Shown here one piece after another: positions 1 through 14,988 of a stretch of DNA of 64,000 nt. How positions within the stretch are numbered: position 1 is the stretch's first letter; each line of letters begins with the position of its first letter. Source of the stretch: Vitis vinifera (Eukaryota > Streptophyta > Magnoliopsida > Vitales > Vitaceae); contig NC_081817.1 in the NCBI RefSeq assembly GCF_030704535.1, forward strand, positions 6,082,001 to 6,146,000, in the 5' to 3' direction. Made by a program: the position numbers and the translations under genes. The notes under the pieces were generated by a model. That model saw only the letters and a program-made list of their open reading frames with translations, was not told the DNA's origin and ran no database searches.

Positions 1-870
1 ATTCATACAAGGATCATTATAGCTTAATTGAGCACATGTTACAAGGTTTTGCATCATTTGCTTCAAGTATTTTAAATCCTTTAGGGATTTTCATATATAT
101 CACCAACTCCATATAAATATGTTGTAGCAATATCCATGAGACACATGTTTAGCCCTTTTAAGACTACTAAACTAATTAAAAATCAAAATGTAATTGTGTC
201 TAAGGGAAAAATGATGTTTCCTTGTACTCAATATTAGGTATCTATAAGAAACTTTGTTCCACTAATTGCATTTTATATTGTATCATCTCATTTTTCTCAC
301 TGTGCTTTTGTACAAATACCCATTTATACCTAATAGGATTTATATCTTCATGTATTTGGACTACAACTTTAAATAATTTTGATTTTATTATGAGTTTAGT
401 TTTGCTTATATTACTTCTTTCTATTTCCGTCAATCATTTCTACATTGGCATTTTTCTATATTTTGTAGTTTGAGATCTTCAACATTTTTTATAATGTCAA
501 AGGCCACTTGGAAAGAGAAAATATTTTAAAAAAACAATATTATTTGATCCTATTTTTGTCCCATATTTATATAATTTATCGACATCTTACTATTTTTAGG
601 TATTTGATCCTCTTTCAAAAGCTATACTTTTAATTTGTACCTCTTTATAGGTTACTTGTTTAATATGAGCCTTTTAAGGGGTTATCTATTTTATTTGCGT
701 CTCTTCAACGGTTCCAGATTTATTAATTTTAGACTGACTAATCATTTTTATGAACTCTTCAAAAATGTCAAGTTTTTAATGCACTTTTTCTTATATATTG
801 GATTTGTCTGCCACTATAATAGGAACTTGCCTACAATGGCATTATCCTTTGCTTCAACTATGTATATGCT
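1..870 (-). mobile_element. Copia-type retrotransposon relic, left copy
   Basis: This stretch is a diverged direct copy of about 8890-9800: the same order of short blocks recurs, for example the block around 165-190 against 9058-9083, which is identical for over 20 bases. The right-hand copy sits between a recognisable Copia reverse transcriptase and an integrase-end motif read on the minus strand, so I infer that this is a second Copia piece in the same orientation. It is full of stops in all frames. The small open frames at 222-473 and 635-883 have no recognisable domain and are treated as chance. The left end runs out of the window. Confidence 0.5.
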
Positions 871-2052
871 ACTAAGAAAATAAAGGGCTAATCTAAATAG
901 ATAAAAAACACGAAAAAGGGAAATGGTGAATTGGAGTTAAAATAAAAAATAAAAAATGAAAATAAAATTCTTTTTAAATACAATAAATTTAAGCACAAGA
1001 AACACAAATATGAAGAAATAAGGATACAGAAAGCAAACTCAAATTTATAGTGATTCAACACTCCCTTGCCTACATCCATTTTCTTCAAGCTCCTACGAGT
1101 AAGGGTTCCACTTATACTTGAAGCTTCAACCAAGCTTCTAATCACTTTTTACACTTGGATTCCGACTCCAACAGACTCTTACACAATCTCTTCAAGTCTC
1201 TACTCACTTGAAGGTTTTAACACTCAATTGACAAGTTTGAATCTATCAACTTAGCTCAACAATGGCTCAAATACAACTCAAGGTTAGAATGAATCATAAA
1301 GGTGCACTAAAGAATATGCAAATGAAGATTTAATGCACCAAAAAAATAATGAGAGCTTTTATGGCAAGAACAAGTAAGTAAACAAATAAATGCAGGTATT
1401 CTCTTACTCATAAATGAAGTGGAACTTTCAATTTATAGGTTTCTAACCTTGAAAGCCAAAAAGCCAAAAAGCAGCATTGACCAATCGAGCTGAGGGTCGA
1501 CCGGTTCACTAGTCATTGGAGCATTTAATGCTTGATAGGTGACCGTTACCATCAACCGGACCTCGATCGGACCTTGATCGGGAAGGAGTAACCGATCTAC
1601 CGATCTACCGATACCCTAGCCGGTTGAGCCGATTGGCCAATGCCTCGACCGATTCACCATTTTTGGCCCGAAAATCTATCTTTTTCTGGTTTTTTTGCTT
1701 TTAACACTTAGACAAGGTCTTTAGGTAAAATAATATGCCAATTTTGAAACTTTTTGCCTAAGGTTCATTTGATAAAACTCGGATTTTGATGGAAATATAA
1801 CTTTAAAGCATAAATCGAGTTTTCAAAAATGCATGAAATGATATGAAAATCCTAAGTGCACCCATGTATTCATCTTACATATGTTTCCTATGATTAAAAG
1901 GTTTTTCAAAAGTCTTGATCTTGCATCCATTAGGTCCTTTGATGAATTTCCAAATTAACATCTGAAATTTTTTATAATTCAAACAAATTAGTAATTTAAC
2001 CATGGTTTGTTATAATCAAAACACAATTAGGAGAACCATTGGGCTAATAGCT
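871..2052. mobile_element. Insertion of about 1.2 kb splitting the left Copia copy, class unknown
   Basis: Similarity to the right Copia copy stops near 870 and resumes near 2053, where the sequence again matches about 9810-9980. The intervening 1.2 kb is therefore an insertion here (or, less likely, a loss in the other copy). It holds a GC-richer island at about 1470-1660 with repeated CGATC and ACCGATCT words, unlike its AT-rich surroundings. The word GGGCTAAT occurs near both edges (about 886 and 2039) and could be a target duplication, but I see no terminal inverted repeats. A solo LTR is the best guess. No coding capacity is visible. Confidence 0.4.
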
Positions 2053-2235
2053 ACAATATTGGTTAATTGTCCTATATGGACATCAAATATTTATGTTGGG
2101 ATGTTAGAGTTGATATATGTTACTTTGTTACTTTCTTTGTATGTATAAATGAACATGACAATGGATTTACAATTCTTTGTTAAGAGTCTATCCTTTAAAC
2201 TTTTTATTCACATTAGTTTGGTTTGTATGAGGATA
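2053..2235 (-). mobile_element. Copia relic, continuation of the left copy
   Basis: This segment matches about 9810-9980 of the right Copia relic, including a shared run around the ATTTACAATTCTTT word. It is the continuation of the piece at 1-870 beyond the insertion. No open reading frame remains. Confidence 0.45.
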
Positions 2236-2246
2236 AAAATGAGACA

Positions 2247-2295
2247 TTATTATTATTATTATTATTACTACTACTACTACTACTACTACTACAAA
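2247..2295. repeat. Compound trinucleotide microsatellite (ATT)n(ACT)n
   Basis: About seven ATT units pass directly into about eight ACT units. It is a simple compound microsatellite in intergenic DNA, with length likely to vary between individuals. Confidence 0.9.
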
Positions 2296-2299
2296 ACTA

Positions 2300-3500
2300 T
2301 TTTTATGTTTAGTAAGATTTGAATTAATTGAATTAATATTATATAAATTAAATTTAAAAATTAAAAAATCAAAATAGAAAACTTACTTTTAAAAATAATT
2401 AAAATTTATTTATTGAAACAATTTTTTTGCTTTTTTCTTTTTTTTTAAAAAAATATTTTAAAAATAAATCTTCTTAGATACTCTTATTTTTTAAATTAAA
2501 AAATATGTTTTAAAAACAATCTTCTAAAAAAAACTATTTTTTGTTATTTAAATTAAAAATAAAAATAAAAAGTTAAATTAAAGCATGAGAAAATATTGAA
2601 GAAATAATTTAAGAATTTAGGGTAGGTTTGTAATATTAATAAGAATTGAATAACATCAATAATTCATAATAAACAATATTTTTTATACAATTACAGTTTG
2701 ATTTGTTAGGAAGAGTAGTAGATCCAACCAAAATTTTAATTGAGTTTGATCTTTTTCATCTAAGATAAAACAACATATAATTGCCCATGAGATAATACAA
2801 ATCGAAATAAATATATATATAAAATTGTGTTTCTCAATTTGCTTTTGTTTTAAAGCATAGACTCTTAAACAACATCTAATAAAATTAAATTTCAAATATT
2901 ATCACAATGACTATAGATGTGAAACCAACTAAACAACTCTAGACCAAGAATAGGTCATCTAATTCATGAAATAATCCTGATCAAGAGTATGAACAACTTT
3001 TTTTTTTTTTTTTGTTAACCTTGATAACTCAAAGAGACTTGCATTACATACTTGGTAAATTAGATACTCTTTTGGTACTTATTTCTTTAATTCTTTTTTA
3101 TATATATAATTTAATTCCTTCTAGCTCAAATAAGATCTCTCAAATAAATAGTTGTAAGAAAATAAATACATTCTATTAAAAAATTATTTAATAAAATGTT
3201 ATTTTTTCTATTTCTTCAATAACAGGTGCAATGACAATATGGATAACCTTAATAAAATCATTGCTCAGAAATCATATTTTGCTTCATTATCTAACTTAAC
3301 ACCTTCATCAAATACCAATGTCATGCAAATTAATGAAATATCAAACTTAATCAACACAGTAAACTCTTTAAATTCTTATCTTTATACAATAACATTTTAT
3401 TTTTAGATTATCATATATAAAAATATATTCATGTTTAATTAATAAACTTTTGATGCATGAAACAAGTTCATGGATCAAGGTATCAATTTCCATTGTAAAT
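2300..3500. other. AT-rich intergenic stretch without recognisable genes
   Basis: The stretch is strongly AT-rich, with homopolymer runs such as poly(T) near 3000-3013 and no long open frame on either strand. The part from about 3200 may belong to the decayed OB-fold gene that follows, since a line of weakly protein-like sequence precedes it, but I could not assign it. Confidence 0.6.
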
Positions 3501-3512
3501 CTATATTAGAAG

Positions 3513-3900
3513 TTTAGGTACATAGCCTACAATAGATGTAACAAAATCACTACTGCTAAGTTTGAACAATCATTTACTTGCATCTATGAGAAACATCATG
3601 AGGTTATTGCTATACCGAGGTTATAAGTCTTAACACATGTTTATATTTTATCAAACAACACAACTAGCATTGTTGTAAATTACTTAACAAAGTTGCAATT
3701 ACATATTCAATATTTAATTATCTTTATTAATTTCCAATTATATATTATTAACATAGGTGATGTATTGAAGTTAACCTCTTCGACAACTTTGGATTATTGA
3801 CTGCAACTTTATTTGGAAAAAATGAAGAGAGGGTTTTATCATGTTCTATAAAAGACTTAATGGAACATACTTTTGAAGTATTACTTATTCTATTTTTAAT
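3513..3900 (+). pseudogene. Decayed RPA1/DUF223-like OB-fold gene fragment
   Basis: The plus strand at 3519-3624 reads like the zinc-ribbon part of a replication protein A large-subunit type OB fold, with a stretch similar to the family's YLACNRCNKKT and FTC motifs. One cysteine of the first pair reads as Tyr, as does one of the second. After a stop and an intron-like gap, about 3768-3885 reads E-V-N-L-F-D-N-F-G-L-L-T-A-T-L-F-G, then a region like the helix that follows in these folds. Such RPA-like proteins are common in plants, both as host genes and as Helitron cargo. The stops and lost cysteines show that it is dead. The assignment rests on motif memory only. Confidence 0.5.
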
Positions 3901-6205
<2,305 letters not shown>

Positions 6206-6276
6206 TGTTTTGGGTTTTTCATGAATTTGAGGAATAATGTGGGTGACATATCAACTCAATGACGGTAAAACCTGTA

Positions 6277-6282
6277 AATAAA
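6277..6282 (+). terminator. Poly(A) signal of the acetyltransferase gene
   Basis: A canonical AATAAA lies 72 bases after the acetyltransferase stop codon, a normal distance for a plant 3' UTR. This is a sequence-only call. Confidence 0.5.
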
Positions 6283-8199
6283 TGAATGTTTCATAAATTA
6301 ACCGACCAATGAGAGTTTGATAAATTAATAACTTTGTTTAAATAATAAAATATTCTGATCTGGCTCGGACTATCGCACTAAACTAATAACCTTGTTATCT
6401 ATATATATAGATATTGAGTAATTTTTTATAGTCATTGAAACCCTTTACATTATATTTGATTTTAAGAAAATTTGGGGGAAAATATAAAGGAAAAAAAATT
6501 AGAAAAAAAGAAAAAATTGAAGAAAAATAAAAATAAATTTAAAATTAATAAATTATTTTTATATGTTTTTTCAAACTCATTTAACTTATTTTTTTTATTA
6601 TATAAAGATTAAATAATTTATAAATATATAAATTTCTACTTAATTTTAATTACATTTGATTTTATTTTATATTTTTCATAGTAAAATTAAATATGAGAAA
6701 ACCATTTTCGTTAACATTCTTTTTTCTTTCCTTAATACTTTTCGGGAATCAAACAATGTCTTAGGGAATTAAGTTTTAACACTACACCTCTTCCTTTTAG
6801 AAGTCTTTCTACCACTTATAATTAATACCCATCTTTTTCTTCTTTTCTTTTATTTTTTTTCTTTTTTCTTTTTTTTTAAGTTTCTTAGATTTCTATGTAT
6901 TAACTTTTCATCACATCTATTATTTTTAAATTTATATGTCATATATGTATAAATATTGTATAATAGAAACATAATATTCTTTATAAATTAATAAATCATT
7001 TATTTATCAATAAATCAATATTAACCTTACTAAGATAATAATTTCTCTTGATCTAAAGAGTATTATTTTATAAGAGTCCAGGCTAATTTAATGGTGACTT
7101 CATTTTAATTTTTAATTCTTTCCATGAATGGTTCTAAGTGATTTAAAATGATGTTAACTTAAATTACACTTAATTCATATTGAGTGATTACACTAATTTA
7201 ATACATTCATTTTTTACTTTAAGTATAATATTAAGTTACTATATCAAGTATATTTAATATACTTAATAACTCAAATTAAATCCTTAAGTCATAATAAGTC
7301 AATAATTTAAAATATATATATAATAAATCATTATAAGCTATTTTTATTGTTAAGATAAAATACTAACCATATCAAATATATTTAGAAGGTATTTGATAAA
7401 TCAATTTAGTGACTTAATATGACTTACAAATTAACTATGTTTCATGTAATAATTTAATATTATAACTTAAATTTAAAAATAACTTTTATCAATCAAGTTA
7501 ATAATTTAATGTAATTTAATAGGTTAAGAATAATTAACTTGACATCATCTTCAATTATTAAGCATTAAATATTAAATTTTAGCCAACATCCTTTTAATAT
7601 TACTTAGAATAAATTATTAATTATGTTATAAACACTAAAATATAAAGTGAAAGAAAAATTGAGAGAAATGTAGAAAATTGTTCTCAAATGCATGTTTCAT
7701 TTGTTTTCGAATGACTCTTACTACACTTAAAGACTTTGTCTGTGAAGGAAAAAAAAAATACAATATAATTCTTTAAAATGACCTTGGATAAGTTAGATTT
7801 GCCTTGTTCAAAACCTTAGTAGTAAAATTCAATAGGCCAAAATGTGAACAAAGGAAAAAAAAATGTATAATTCATTAAAACCCTTTTAAAACATGTTCTC
7901 CTCATGCTTATGTAAGTATGAGTTTTCTACTAAATTATCATAAAAGATTCTTGACCTTATTCTTTCCATTCTTGTGTCTTAACCTTTTAAATATTGTAGT
8001 TGGTAAATAGATATGTTAGAGTATCATTTGAACATATTTGTGTATAAAAAAAGACTTTAGTGAAATATATTTGATTTTGTCTCCTTATTACAACCACATT
8101 TTATTGTGCAATGTATGAAATAGTATCTTTATATAATATCGTTTGACTGTCTTTGATTAAAGATAGTTCATATAATTTCGGAATATATTAGATCATAAA
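6283..8199. other. AT-rich intergenic DNA with MITE-family remnants
   Basis: No open frame of note. The part at about 7080-7520 repeats the ACTTAA/TTAAGT-rich words of a MITE-like family also seen at 19.8-20.97 kb and 55.4-58.2 kb, so it is likely an old copy. Poly(A)-rich words near 7745 and 7855 are unassigned. Confidence 0.5.
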
Positions 8200-10200
8200 T
8201 CTTAGTCATATACCATTATAACTTGTTTCATGAAATGCAAGTATTTTTAAATAATTTGAAAATGTAGCCACCATTATTTGTCTAATAAATCTCCATAAAA
8301 TAATAGTACTATTATAAGTAAACACATAGCTTGTATGTGGTTGAGCTTTATAGGGATCTAAAAGGTACATGCATATGCATATGCATATCCTAGCAATTGT
8401 AATCTTAATTGTCTTTAATTAAATATACTCATATCAATTCTTCCTCAAAGATAGCACAATAAGTGTAAGATACATAAGTGAATCATTAGCTCTAAGATAT
8501 GGTATTTTAGGATCAAATAATTTCTTCATTATCTTTGTGAGGACGAGTTCACTTTAAATAATTGAATAATCATTGGAGAGCTTAAAGAATATGCTTTATT
8601 CATATGAAAACACATCATGATTCTCAATGTATGTTGATTGATGTACTAAACTCTATTTGGAAAATACTTAATCCGAACATCAAGACAAAGTTTTGTTTTT
8701 TTCAAGATCTTTCATCCCAAATTCCTTTTTCAAATTAGTTGTTGCTATTGTGAGCTCTTGAGGAGTTTAAATAAGATTCAAGTCGTCAACATATAGTGTA
8801 ATAAGTGGAAATCCATTTTTTTATTTCTTAATAAAAATGTAAAGACATATAGGGTTATTTAGATACCCTTCCTTTAGTAGTATTTTTAATGTGATTATGT
8901 TTCAATCAATATAAGGATCATTATAGATTGATTAAGTACATGCTAAGAGATTTTCATTATTTGTTTCAAGCATTTTAAATCTTTTAGGGATTTTTACATA
9001 CACACACATATATATATATATACAACATCCATGAGTTACATATTGAATCCATTTGAGACTACTAAACTAATTAAAAATCAAAATGTAATTGTGGCCATGA
9101 GAGGATATTATGTTTCATTTTTTATCTACAAAAAACCTTGTGTCATTAATTGTGCTTTACACCTTATGATCTTATTTTTTTCATAATATTTTCATATAAA
9201 TATCCAGTTGCACTCAACATACTTTATATCTTCAGGCATTTTGATTACATGTCTAAATACTTCTTGCTTTATCAATGAATTTAGTTTTGCATCCATTACT
9301 TCTTTCATTTTGACCTATGTGTCAACATTCTTTTACATTTTATAGTTTGAGATCTCTAACATTTCTTGTAAGGTTAGAGATCACATGGAAAGAAAAAATA
9401 TTGTTAATAATAATATTATTTTGATTTTATTTTTCTCTCATATGTATATAACTTATTGAGATCTTATTATTTTCAGGTATATATGCATTTTTAAGGGTCA
9501 TCTCTTCTTAAGCTATTTGTTCAATATGTGCCTTTTTGGCAGTTTTCTAGTTCATTCGTCTCTTTGAGGGCTATAGGTTCACCAATTTCAAATTAATAAC
9601 TCATTTTTGTAACCTCTTTGAGAATGTCAAGTTTTTTATGTGGTTTTTCCTTATATTTTCCTTTTCCAAAGGAATCACACTTTTAGGTCAATAAGTCTAC
9701 CATGCTTTAGGAATCATTTACCATTATAATAGTGACTTGTCATACTAGGACACTGTTTTTTGCTTCAACCATTTTACCACACTTCAAGCATGTATCTACT
9801 ACCACGTTGGTTAATTATTTTACAAGAACATTAATCTATGTTAAGGTATTTATAATTAGTATATGTGATTTTGTTATTTTCTTTATATTTATAAATGAAG
9901 CTAGTAATTGATTTACAATTCTTTATAAATAGACTATCTTATGAACTTCTTGTTCACATTCCTTTGAATGTGGATCAAAATTTGATTTTCTTTTTTTATA
10001 TTAGACCTTCCTTCCCATAATGGTAGGAAAATTGTCTCATTAAAATGACAATCCTCAAAACGTGGTATAAATATATCATCTTTCATGGGTTTAAGATATT
10101 GAATGATAAATGAAGAACTAAAGCATATGTAGATTCCCTATCATCATTAAGGACCTAAATTAGTGCATTGTGAGGACGTAATTGGTAGATGTACAATATT
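8200..10200 (-). mobile_element. Copia retrotransposon pol relic (integrase end, RT, RNase H)
   Basis: On the minus strand, the integrase-end motif EDCHFNET can be read at about 10030-10058. The reverse-transcriptase catalytic motif YVDDLNLI surrounds 8782-8793, just after NPICLYIFIKK-like sequence. A late RNase H motif resembling W-R-S-V-K-Q-T-M-V-A-T lies at about 8262-8308. The order on the minus strand (integrase, RT, RNase H) is that of Ty1/copia elements. Stops and frameshifts run throughout, so it cannot make protein. No clear LTR pair could be placed around it. Confidence 0.75.
8890..9980. repeat. Segment duplicated with the window's left edge
   Basis: This Copia-internal segment is the diverged direct partner of 1-870 plus 2053-2235. 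The blocks at 8910-9000 and 9055-9115 show the clearest match to 10-95 and 160-220. It contains a CA/TA microsatellite at about 9000-9022 that the left copy lacks at that length. Confidence 0.65.
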
Positions 10201-13119
10201 GCCAAAGGTTCATAGGTGAGAAATATTTTGATGTTTCCTAAGGACAAGTCATAAGAGGGAGTATCCATAATAAGTTGTCGGCTTAATGTAGATTAAAGTC
10301 ACAACATGCATATAATAGCATGTTCCTAGGCAGAAGTAGGTAATTTGACTTTCATTAATAAAGGTCAAGCAATTAATTATAGATGTTTGATGAGTGATTC
10401 TACCAAATTAATATCAATCTCAACTAACATATAATAGTAAATAAATGTATGGAAAGTATATTCACCAACAATATTAAAACATGTTGTCTTGATTGGATGA
10501 TCTAGAAATTTTGCTCATAATTGGACTCTTTATGTTAGAAGCCTAACAAAGGTGATATTATATGTAAAAAGGAGACAATATTATATGTAAAAATGAGACA
10601 AACATGTAACCACCTAGTAAAGGTTTGTATTAATACTATAAAATGACAAAATGGTTTACATGGTAAGTAGAGAGACCCACATTTATCCTCTTGTATTCTT
10701 TTTAAAAAGTCTGGTGACTCAATATCTAATTTGATGAATGATCGTCTAACTATCAATTTACCTTAATATTCAGAGCCAAGAGATCCTCATTCCTTTATAA
10801 GAAAACAATTAGAGAGTTTCAATTGATCCTTTCCTAGGCAAAAAAATCTCTTGGTTTTTTAATGAATACCCATGTGAGTGTTATATTATTTGATATATTA
10901 TTTAGAACTCTAGGTGACTTGGTTGATTATGGTCAAAGCATAAAAGTTTTTGGACCGATGAACTTCTAGTTCACAATAACATACGACTCAATGAGTCTAT
11001 TAGTTGTGTGATGCAATTTAGAGGAGAAAGTTGGAAACTTTTTCAATATATTTTTTTGGCTATAAATAATAGAAGTGATGTAAAGACACTCCATGTTATA
11101 TTTATTCATAGTTGTAATGTGATATCCATTTTTTACAAAATAATGATAATAGACCATAAAAAACAAAACAAAATAAGAAAACATTCATTTACGTGGAAAA
11201 CCCTAGATGGGAAAAACCACAAGTAAAGCAGAATAAAATCCACTATATCAAAAATTGGTACAAGATAGAAGAGATGTGAGCGGCTACTGTAAAAGCATAA
11301 ACCTCATAACCCTAAGTCCTATACATCATTGCATATATATATATATATATACACCCTTATACATGTCCTATTGGCTTTATCTTTCCACTACCATCACAAA
11401 ACCCCTAAAAAATTCTTATAATTTTAACTTCACCACATACGTTGTACCACTAGCTTTTCGAGTTTGAACAAATAGAATTTGGATCACTAAACTCTAACAT
11501 CATTTCTATGGATAGCTTTAAAACTTAACAAATTTCTCCTAAATTTGGTCAAATATAAAACATTAGTTATGGAATCTAACAATGTTTGATAAAATTGAAA
11601 ATTAAGTACTAAAAAACTTTAGTATTGAATTATAAATGTTGAACTTGCTAGCAAATTTCTTGTGAATTTGCTAAAATCTAAAATATCATCTATATGGAAT
11701 CTAGTAAAGTTTGATACAACTGAAAATTAAGTACTAAAAGCCTTAATACTAAATTATAAGCGTTGAATTGGTAGAAGTGAAAAGTGTAAAATATTATCTT
11801 CAATTTAAGCATTAAATTTATTTTGACTATTTGATAATAAAAACAACTGGAGTCTGAACATGATTTATTTTTAAAAATTTAGTTTTATACTTATCATAGG
11901 ACATCCTTTGAAAATAGAGATGAAAATACATTATTTAAGTGAAATCTTCATTTAATAATACAATTATGATTAAAAATATAAAAAAAAATATTATCAATTT
12001 TGATTCTATAGAAATGTAACAATAATTTTTTAACCATTATTTTTTTGAAATATAAATATTTAAAAATCTTTTAGATATGTACCTTCTGTTAAGGAAATAT
12101 GTGATATCAAACCTTCATTCGATAATATGTCATAATTCAAAATTTTAATTATAAGAAGAAAATTTATTAAATAAGTTTTTATTTATAATTCTAATTTTAT
12201 TTTCTATCGTTAAAGACTTTATTTTAAAAGAAATTAAATTTTTAATTTAAAAATTACTAAGTATACTCCTCATAAATCCATTACTTTTTACTAGGTTTTT
12301 CATCTTAATTGATATCATTTGACTAAAATATATGTAGATTTATGATTAAACTCAATTTAACTTTACAATTAAAAAAATAGCTCAAAATAGTTAATAAAAA
12401 AAAAAGAATTATTCAATTTTCTTGGTCATGATATTTTTTTTCCTTTTAATGAAAATATTTAGAGTATATTGGGTTTTCAGAAAATGCTAGAAAAATGTGA
12501 AAATTAGTAAAAGAAAAAAAAATCATTTTCCTCTATTTGAATGACATGAAAAATGAGATTAAATTAAAGAAATAAAGCATTATAGAAAATTTTAAAATAT
12601 TTTTCTTTGTATTTCCCCAAAAGTTCTAAAAAGTGTATTTATTAACCATTCAATTTTACTTCTCTTATCGATATCCAATTAAAATTAGTTACTCGCCATT
12701 TTCTTCCTTATATTTTTTAGACAAAATTATCAACTTAAAATAATAAATTAACAATATTCAAACATTCGTCGACTTTATACAAAAATATTTCTAAACTACC
12801 TATAAAATGTAATCGAGATAACAAAAGGACAAGTTTTGAAACCTACTTCATCTCTAATGGCACAGATTTAAAATTAAAATGAATAGATTAGGAGCGAATT
12901 TAAGGATTATCTTGTCTTGTCTTTATATTTTTGTATTATTTTTATACCAGCCCACAAGTTCAAGAAGTAAGAAGAACTACGTGGCAAGATTAAACAATGT
13001 AAACCAAGTTTGATACAAGCTTTCAACAGGGCGGCAAGGATGCCTGCTTATACTTGTGAAGTTGCGGGAAGTGCTTCCACATTGTGAGTGCAAAGAAAAA
13101 ATATAAATACACAGACTAA
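10200..13119. other. Repeat-derived AT-rich intergenic DNA
   Basis: Only short open frames, none recognisable. Around 11190-11225 the paired words GTGGAAAACCC and GGGAAAAACCAC resemble a signature seen again in changed form at about 14218-14256, suggesting remnants of one LTR family. A TA microsatellite lies at about 11333-11351. Two diverged neighbouring blocks, about 11530-11650 and 11650-11770, share the words GTTTGATA and AAAATTAAGTACTAAAA and look like an old tandem duplication of about 120 bp. Confidence 0.5.
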
Positions 13120-13399
13120 GGTGGTGTTTATTTTTTTGGCTTTTTACTGAAAGTAATTTAGTTTTAAAATTTAGATTATTTGTTTTTCTACTTTTTCATG
13201 ACTTATTATAAACTTTTTACTAAATAGAAAAAGTCTGAATATGTAGCTTTTTCTAAATAGAAAAAATAACATATTGATTTTTTTTTTAACTTTTTAATAC
13301 TTAATAGAAATAAAATACTACAAAAACAAACAAACTAATATTTAACACTATTAAACATTAAGATTTTATTTAAAATTAAGTAAAAAAATAAACACCACC
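13120..13399. mobile_element. Tourist-like MITE with TAA target duplication
   Basis: The element starts with GGTGGTGTTTATTTTTTT and ends with its inverse, followed on both sides by TAA (13117-13119 and 13400-13402). It is 280 bp, AT-rich inside and has no coding capacity. A 3-bp TAA target duplication with GG-starting inverted ends is typical of PIF/Harbinger-derived Tourist MITEs. The intact ends suggest a fairly young copy. Confidence 0.85.
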
Positions 13400-14060
13400 T
13401 AAATCCATGAAATCGTGAAGTGCAAAAATTGCTACCCACACTGTCAGTTATTTCCTTTTCTAGACCCTCTACTGGCTTGGTTGCATAGTCCATTTATTTA
13501 TGCTAGAGGTTTAAAGAAGGTTAGGCTTCCTCTCGTCCCACCGCCCCCTGCCACCCACCCCTTTTAAATGAATAGATTAGGCGGCGTTTAGGTATGGCTT
13601 GTCCCACCCTATCCCATCCCAATTATATAACTAATTAATTGAAAAAAAATAATAATTTAATTTTTAATTTACCATTCTTAGCTCATAGAGTAATAAAAAA
13701 TTATTTTTCAATAAAATAAGTTACAAAAATTATAATATGTTATTTATTTATAGAATGTATTTATTTTTAATATAATTAAAATTTTTAATTTAATAAATAA
13801 ATGGGGTGAGTTAAGATGAGAGTCACTCATTCTGAATTATAGTACCATGTAACTTTAACATATTAATTTGAATATTCTTTAGTTGGTTGTAATTTCAATA
13901 ATCTACCAAATTCATTTTATCCATCTTAGTATCATGGTTGCAAATTACTCTCTATCATTCATATTAAACCCGTTCCATTATCATGCCTAAATTATTGATG
14001 ATACTTCCTTTCAATATACTAGGCAACTTTAACATATTAGTTAGAATATTCTTTAGTTGG

Positions 14061-14585
14061 TGTTGGAAAGATAAAAATGAGAGATCTAGAGGATTCACCT
14101 AATAAGATGAAAATATTACTCCACAATAATAATCATCCTATAACAATAATAACAACCTAACAAAAATCAAGAATAATAATCAAGAACATTCAACCAAAAA
14201 GGGGACATCAAATATAACATGGAAAAACCCTCCAAATTGAGGTAAAAAACTACGGACAAAATTTCTTCCACATAAATGAAATACGATAATTAAGTCCTCA
14301 AGTTTCTTCACCTTAAAAACTTATATAAATATCTCAATGGAGGCGAGAACCCATCACCTCAGGAAACATGAATATAAAGAAATCAGGGAGAAATCATATC
14401 ATAAGGACTTCCCTAAAAGATTGATAAAAAAACCTATAACTTCACCTTGAGTCCCAAAACAGTGTCTAACCATTCCTATTTTCTTTCCTTTTCTCAATCA
14501 GATCTCTCTTCTCTCGTAATTCCAAAAACCTAATGTTATTTATATATCTATATATGGGAATATGTAAATATAAAATAACCTAACA
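14061..14585 (+). mobile_element. Probable LTR-like insertion
   Basis: A block at 13851-13925 is repeated in diverged form, but its second copy is split: the first part (about 14026-14060) is followed by TGTTGG, and the second part resumes at about 14619. The inserted DNA begins TGTTGG and has CCTAACA near its right end, as LTRs do, but I cannot find matching target duplications and the exact right boundary is unclear. Confidence 0.4.
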
Positions 14586-14988
14586 CATGAGCTCATGGGC
14601 TGGACAAATATAGCCCTTGAATGTAATCTCAATAACTTATCAATTTCATTTTTTTCCCCCTAGGAACCATGGCTGCAAATTAATCTTCATCAATTTTTTT
14701 TTTCTTCGGTTTTGGAAGGTAAGTGAAAAGAAGACTTTTTTATAAAAAAAAAAAATGGATTTTTGTGTAAAATATGTAAATATAAAATAGCCTAACACTT
14801 GGACTCATGGGCTGGACAAATATAGCCCTTGGATGTAATCTCAGTAACTTATCAATTTCTTTTTTTTTCCCCTAGGAATCATGGCTGCAAATTAATCTTC
14901 ATCACTTTTTTTTTCTTCGATTTTTTCAGGTTTTGGAAGGTAAGTGAAAAGAAGACTTTTTTAAAAATTTTGGATTTTTGTGTAAAAT
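14560..14988 (+). repeat. Tandem duplication, two units of about 212-217 bp
   Basis: Unit 1 (14560-14771) and unit 2 (14772-14988) share nearly the whole sequence, including CATGGGCTGGACAAATATAG and AAGGTAAGTGAAAAGAAGAC words. Differences are scattered substitutions plus homopolymer length changes, and unit 2 has a small extra TTTTTTCAGG segment. It looks like a fairly recent local duplication. Confidence 0.9.

Noticed and set aside
14061..14585. Calling this a complete solo LTR
   Set aside because: TGTTGG and CCTAACA ends are suggestive, but no target duplication was found and the right edge conflicts with the tandem unit.
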